DNA from: Streptomyces sp. NBC_01549
Lineage (GTDB): Bacteria > Actinomycetota > Actinomycetes > Streptomycetales > Streptomycetaceae
DNA: 64,000 nucleotides
Direction of reading: 5' to 3'
Assembly: GCF_026339955.1 (NCBI RefSeq)
Contig: NZ_JAPEPW010000001.1
Coordinates: 868,001 to 932,000 of the forward strand
The notes beneath the pieces were generated by a model. It had not been told where the DNA came from. It did not search any database and saw only the letters and a program-made list of their open reading frames with translations. This document shows, piece after piece, positions 60,998 to 64,000 of the stretch. A program made the translations under genes and the position numbers. Position 1 is the stretch's first letter. Each line of letters starts with the position of its first letter.

Positions 60998-62638
60998 ATG
61001 GCCCTCGCGCCCTCCGCCTACCCGGACACGTTCGCCCGCGACCACCTCCCCCCGCACCACCTGTGGCCGGTCCTCGAATTCACCACAGCCGAACTCCAGT
61101 ACCCCGAACGCCACAACGCCGCCACCGAGATCATCGACGTACCCGCCACCGCCTTCGGCCCCGACCGTCCCGCCCTGCGCACGCCGGAGGGCGAGGTGTG
61201 GACCTACGGCGAACTGCTGCGCCGCGCCAACCAGGTCGCCCACGTGCTCACCGAGGACCTCGGCCTGATACCCGGCAACCGGGTGCTGCTGCGCTCCCCG
61301 AACAACCCGTGGACCGTCGCGGCCTGGCTCGGCGTCCTCAAGGCCGGCGGCATCGTCGTGACGACCATGGCGGCCCTGCGGGTGCGCGAGCTCACCCCCA
61401 TCGCGGAGAAGACCCGCCCCGCCGTCGCACTGGTCGACCACCGGTACACACGGGACGTCGAGGCCGTACGCGACACCGTCCTGCCGGACCTCACGATCGT
61501 GCCGTACGGCGGCGACGCACCCGACGACCTGACCCGCCGGACGGCGGCGAAGCCCGCGGAGTTCACCGCGGTGGACACGGCCGCTGACGACGTGGCCCTC
61601 TTCGGGCCCACGTCGGGCAGCACCGGCATACCGAAGATCACCACCCACTTCCACCGCGACCTCCTCTCCATCGACAACACCTTCGGCCGGCACACACTCC
61701 GGCTGCGGCCCGACGATCTCGTGTCGTGCACCGCGCCGCTCGCGTTCACCTTCGGCCTCGGCATCCTGGTGGTCTGCGCCCTGCGCGCCGGCGCGTGCGC
61801 ACTGCTGACCGAGGCCGTCGCACCGGAGCCGCTCGCCGACCTCGTCGCCAAGACGGGGGTCACCGTCCTCGCGACCGCGCCGACGGCGTACAAACAGATC
61901 CTCAAGTCCGGCAAGGCGGACCGGCTGCGCGGTCTGCGCACCGCGGTCAGCGCCGGGGAGCACATGCCGGACGACGTGTGGCAGCAGCTGCACGCCGAGA
62001 CCGGGATCAGGGTCGTCGACGGCATCGGGGCCACCGAGATGATCCACATCTTCATCTCCGCCGCCGGTGACGACATCCGCCCCGGAGCGACCGGAAGACC
62101 AGTCCCTGGCTACCGCGCCACCGTCCTCGGCCCCGACGGCGAGGAGGTCGGCCCCGGTGTCGAGGGACGGCTGGCGGTGATCGGCCCGGTCGGCTGCCGC
62201 TACCTCGACGACCGGCGCCAGGAGACCTACGTCGTCAACGGCTGGAACGTCACGGGCGACACCTACATCCGCGACGAGGACGGCTACTTCCGCTACCGCA
62301 CCCGTACGGACAACATGATCGTCTCCTCCGGCTACAACATCGGAGGCCCCGAGGTCGAGGCCGCGATCGACACCCACCCGGACGTGATCGAGTGCGCGGT
62401 GGTCGCCAAGCCCGACCCCGAACGCGGCTCGGTCGTGTGCGCGTTCGTCGTGCTGCGCGAGGGGGTGGCCGGCGACGACGCCAAGGCCAAGGACATCCAG
62501 AACTACGTCAAGGCCCGGCTCGCGCCGTACAAGTACCCGCGCGCGGTGCGCTTCAGCGACGCCCTGCCCCGTAACACCAGCGGGAAGCTCCAGCACTACC
62601 TGCTGCGCCAGTTGATCGAGAAGGAGAACCAGGCATGA
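60998..62638 (+). CDS. aryl-CoA ligase (2-aminobenzoate/benzoate-CoA ligase-like)
   Basis: 546 aa acyl-adenylate-forming enzyme. P-loop [20 protein letters not shown] (phosphate loop), [20 protein letters not shown] (the ATEM motif of aryl-CoA ligases), [20 protein letters not shown], and the C-terminal lysine in [15 protein letters not shown]. The [20 protein letters not shown] hinge is present. Closest by eye to 2-aminobenzoate-CoA and benzoate-CoA ligases. It should activate an aromatic acid with ATP and CoA for the monooxygenase encoded next; salicylate is a possible alternative. GAAAGGA precedes the ATG. Confidence 0.88.
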   Translation: MALAPSAYPDTFARDHLPPHHLWPVLEFTTAELQYPERHNAATEIIDVPATAFGPDRPALRTPEGEVWTYGELLRRANQVAHVLTEDLGLIPGNRVLLRSPNNPWTVAAWLGVLKAGGIVVTTMAALRVRELTPIAEKTRPAVALVDHRYTRDVEAVRDTVLPDLTIVPYGGDAPDDLTRRTAAKPAEFTAVDTAADDVALFGPTSGSTGIPKITTHFHRDLLSIDNTFGRHTLRLRPDDLVSCTAPLAFTFGLGILVVCALRAGACALLTEAVAPEPLADLVAKTGVTVLATAPTAYKQILKSGKADRLRGLRTAVSAGEHMPDDVWQQLHAETGIRVVDGIGATEMIHIFISAAGDDIRPGATGRPVPGYRATVLGPDGEEVGPGVEGRLAVIGPVGCRYLDDRRQETYVVNGWNVTGDTYIRDEDGYFRYRTRTDNMIVSSGYNIGGPEVEAAIDTHPDVIECAVVAKPDPERGSVVCAFVVLREGVAGDDAKAKDIQNYVKARLAPYKYPRAVRFSDALPRNTSGKLQHYLLRQLIEKENQA

Positions 62639-64000
62639 GGATCGCAATCGTGGGGGGCGGCCCGGGCGGGCTCTACTTCGCCGCTCTGATGAAGCAGCTG
62701 GACCCCTCCCACGAGATCACCGTCTGGGAACGCAACGCCCCCGATGACACCTTCGGCTTCGGGGTGGTCTTCTCCGACGAGACCCTCGGGGGCATCGAGA
62801 ACGCCGACACCGTCGTCCACGACGCGATGGAGAACCGATTCGCCCGGTGGACCGACATCGACATCGAGTTCAACGGGCACCCGTTCACGGTCGGGGGCCA
62901 GGGCTTCGCGGCGATGTCCCGCAAGGACCTGCTGCACATCCTCCAGGAGCGAGCCTCCGCGCTGGACGTCACCGTGCACTACCTGACCACCGCGCCGGAC
63001 CCGGACGAACTGCGCGAGTCCCACGACCTCGTGGTCGCGGCGGACGGGCTCAACTCGGCCGTGCGGACCAAGTACGCCGACGCCTTCGGCCCCTCCTTGG
63101 ACCGGCGGACGAACAAGTACATGTGGCTGGGCACCGACCGGGTCTTCGAAGCCTTCCAGTTCTTCGTCAAGCAGACGGAGTTCGGGACCATGCAGATCCA
63201 CGGCTACCCGTACTCCGACGCCGGATCGACCTTCATCGTCGAGATGCAGGAGGACGTGTGGCGTCGCGCCGGCTTCGACGCGACCGAGGGCACGGTGTTC
63301 CCGCCCGGGGTCTCCGACGAGCGGGCCGTCGCACAGATCCGTGAGATCTTCGCCGGGGAACTGGCCGGTCACACACTCCTGACCAACAACTCGAAGTGGC
63401 TCAACTTCACCACCGTCCGCAACCGGCGCTGGCACCACCACAACGTCGTCCTGCTCGGCGACGCCGCCCACACCGCCCACTTCTCGATCGGCTCCGGCAC
63501 CAAGCTGGCGATGGAGGACGCCCTGTCCCTGGCCGCCTGTCTGCACGAACACCCCACCGTCACCGAGGCGTTGACGGCGTACGAGACCGAGCGCCGTCCG
63601 GTGGTGGAGTCCACGCAACGCGCCGCCCAGGCCTCGCTGGAGTGGTTCGAGAACATCGGCATGTACGTCGGCCAGGACCCCGCGCAGTTCTGCTTCAACC
63701 TGCTCACCCGCTCCCGCAGGATCACCTTCGACAACCTCAAGGACCGCGACCCCGGCTTCGCCGAGCTGATCGAGCGCGGCTTCGCGCAGGCACAGGGGCT
63801 GCCGGAGGCGGCCCCGGCGATGTTCCAGCCGTTCTCGATCGGCGGCCTGGAACTGAAGAACCGGATCGTGCTCTCCCCGATGGACATGTACTCGGCCGTG
63901 GACGGCGTACCGGACGACTTCCACCTGGTCCACCTGGGCTCCAAGGCGCTCGGCGGCGCCGGCCTGGTCATGACTGAGATGGTCTGCGTCTCACCCGAGG
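62635..64000 (+). CDS. FAD monooxygenase / old-yellow-enzyme fusion (2-aminobenzoyl-CoA or salicylyl-CoA hydroxylase), partial
   Basis: The first 455 codons of a longer gene; it runs off the window. N-terminal flavin monooxygenase: FAD-binding [20 protein letters not shown], the second FAD motif [20 protein letters not shown], and the hinge around [20 protein letters not shown]. From about residue 395 an OYE domain begins ([56 protein letters not shown]). This fusion is the hallmark of 2-aminobenzoyl-CoA monooxygenase/reductase and of salicylyl-CoA 5-hydroxylase-type enzymes. ATGA overlap with the ligase gene shows coupling; ligase makes its CoA-ester substrate. Confidence 0.9.
   Translation, partial: MRIAIVGGGPGGLYFAALMKQLDPSHEITVWERNAPDDTFGFGVVFSDETLGGIENADTVVHDAMENRFARWTDIDIEFNGHPFTVGGQGFAAMSRKDLLHILQERASALDVTVHYLTTAPDPDELRESHDLVVAADGLNSAVRTKYADAFGPSLDRRTNKYMWLGTDRVFEAFQFFVKQTEFGTMQIHGYPYSDAGSTFIVEMQEDVWRRAGFDATEGTVFPPGVSDERAVAQIREIFAGELAGHTLLTNNSKWLNFTTVRNRRWHHHNVVLLGDAAHTAHFSIGSGTKLAMEDALSLAACLHEHPTVTEALTAYETERRPVVESTQRAAQASLEWFENIGMYVGQDPAQFCFNLLTRSRRITFDNLKDRDPGFAELIERGFAQAQGLPEAAPAMFQPFSIGGLELKNRIVLSPMDMYSAVDGVPDDFHLVHLGSKALGGAGLVMTEMVCVSPE

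Noticed and set aside
59834..62647. 937-codon leftward frame opposite thioesterase and ligase
   Set aside because: Spans three real genes on the other strand and shows no domain of its own.
1..64000. tRNA, rRNA or riboswitch genes
   Set aside because: No cloverleaf, rRNA core or known riboswitch pattern was recognised by eye; a covariance-model search would settle this.

Overview
The window is very GC-rich, with codons strongly biased to G or C in third position, frequent GTG/TTG starts, GGAGG-type ribosome sites, Tat and lipoprotein signals, and gene families typical of Streptomyces (PucR, ECF sigma with a sensory tail, class F sortase, DUF4190, the dxr-rseP-ispG block). It is most likely a chromosomal segment of a Streptomyces or close relative.

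Layout. 1-5250: the isoprenoid block dxr-rseP-ispG, interrupted between rseP and ispG by a truncated serine recombinase and a decayed inositol-monophosphatase/HisN-like gene. 5250-7830: two truncated genes joined 5' end to 5' end, then an acyl-CoA dehydrogenase. 7990-24900: a locus best read as a xyloglucan-utilisation locus. It holds two secreted GH12 endoglucanases, a GH31 alpha-xylosidase/glucosidase, a GH95 fucosidase-like enzyme, a GH3 beta-glucosidase, an oligosaccharide ABC importer (lipoprotein and two permeases) and a LacI regulator. Four copies of the palindrome TCGAAGCGCTTCG(A) lie only in the two divergent control regions. Inside it, a deletion has fused the front of a secreted GH74 xyloglucanase to the back of a GH42 beta-galactosidase.

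25000-42930: polyamine and GABA catabolism. A putrescine/spermidine importer (potABCD-like), a DAO-family amine oxidase and an aminobutyraldehyde dehydrogenase form one leftward operon. GABA aminotransferase (gabT), a semialdehyde dehydrogenase and a PucR regulator complete the route to succinate. An IS605-type tnpB gene without tnpA, a PAP2 phosphatase and a membrane ATPase lie among them.

43000-58000: a NADAR protein, a DUF4190 membrane protein, a cog1816 deaminase (possibly of the futalosine menaquinone route), a glycerophosphodiesterase, an ECF sigma factor fused to a membrane-spanning sensory tail, a methyltransferase with 17-bp iterons before its start, an MFS exporter with a C-terminal frameshift, Lrp and PadR regulators, an ECF sigma operon, a sortase with a surface-protein-like partner, and two paralogous MarR genes that share a 38-bp dyad operator.

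58100-64000: an aromatic-acid gene set: RidA, FAH-fold hydrolase, cupin, thioesterase, aryl-CoA ligase and a flavin monooxygenase/old-yellow-enzyme fusion that runs off the end. This fits CoA-dependent degradation of anthranilate or salicylate.

No rRNA, tRNA or CRISPR array was seen. The window stands out for its number of decayed or fused genes.
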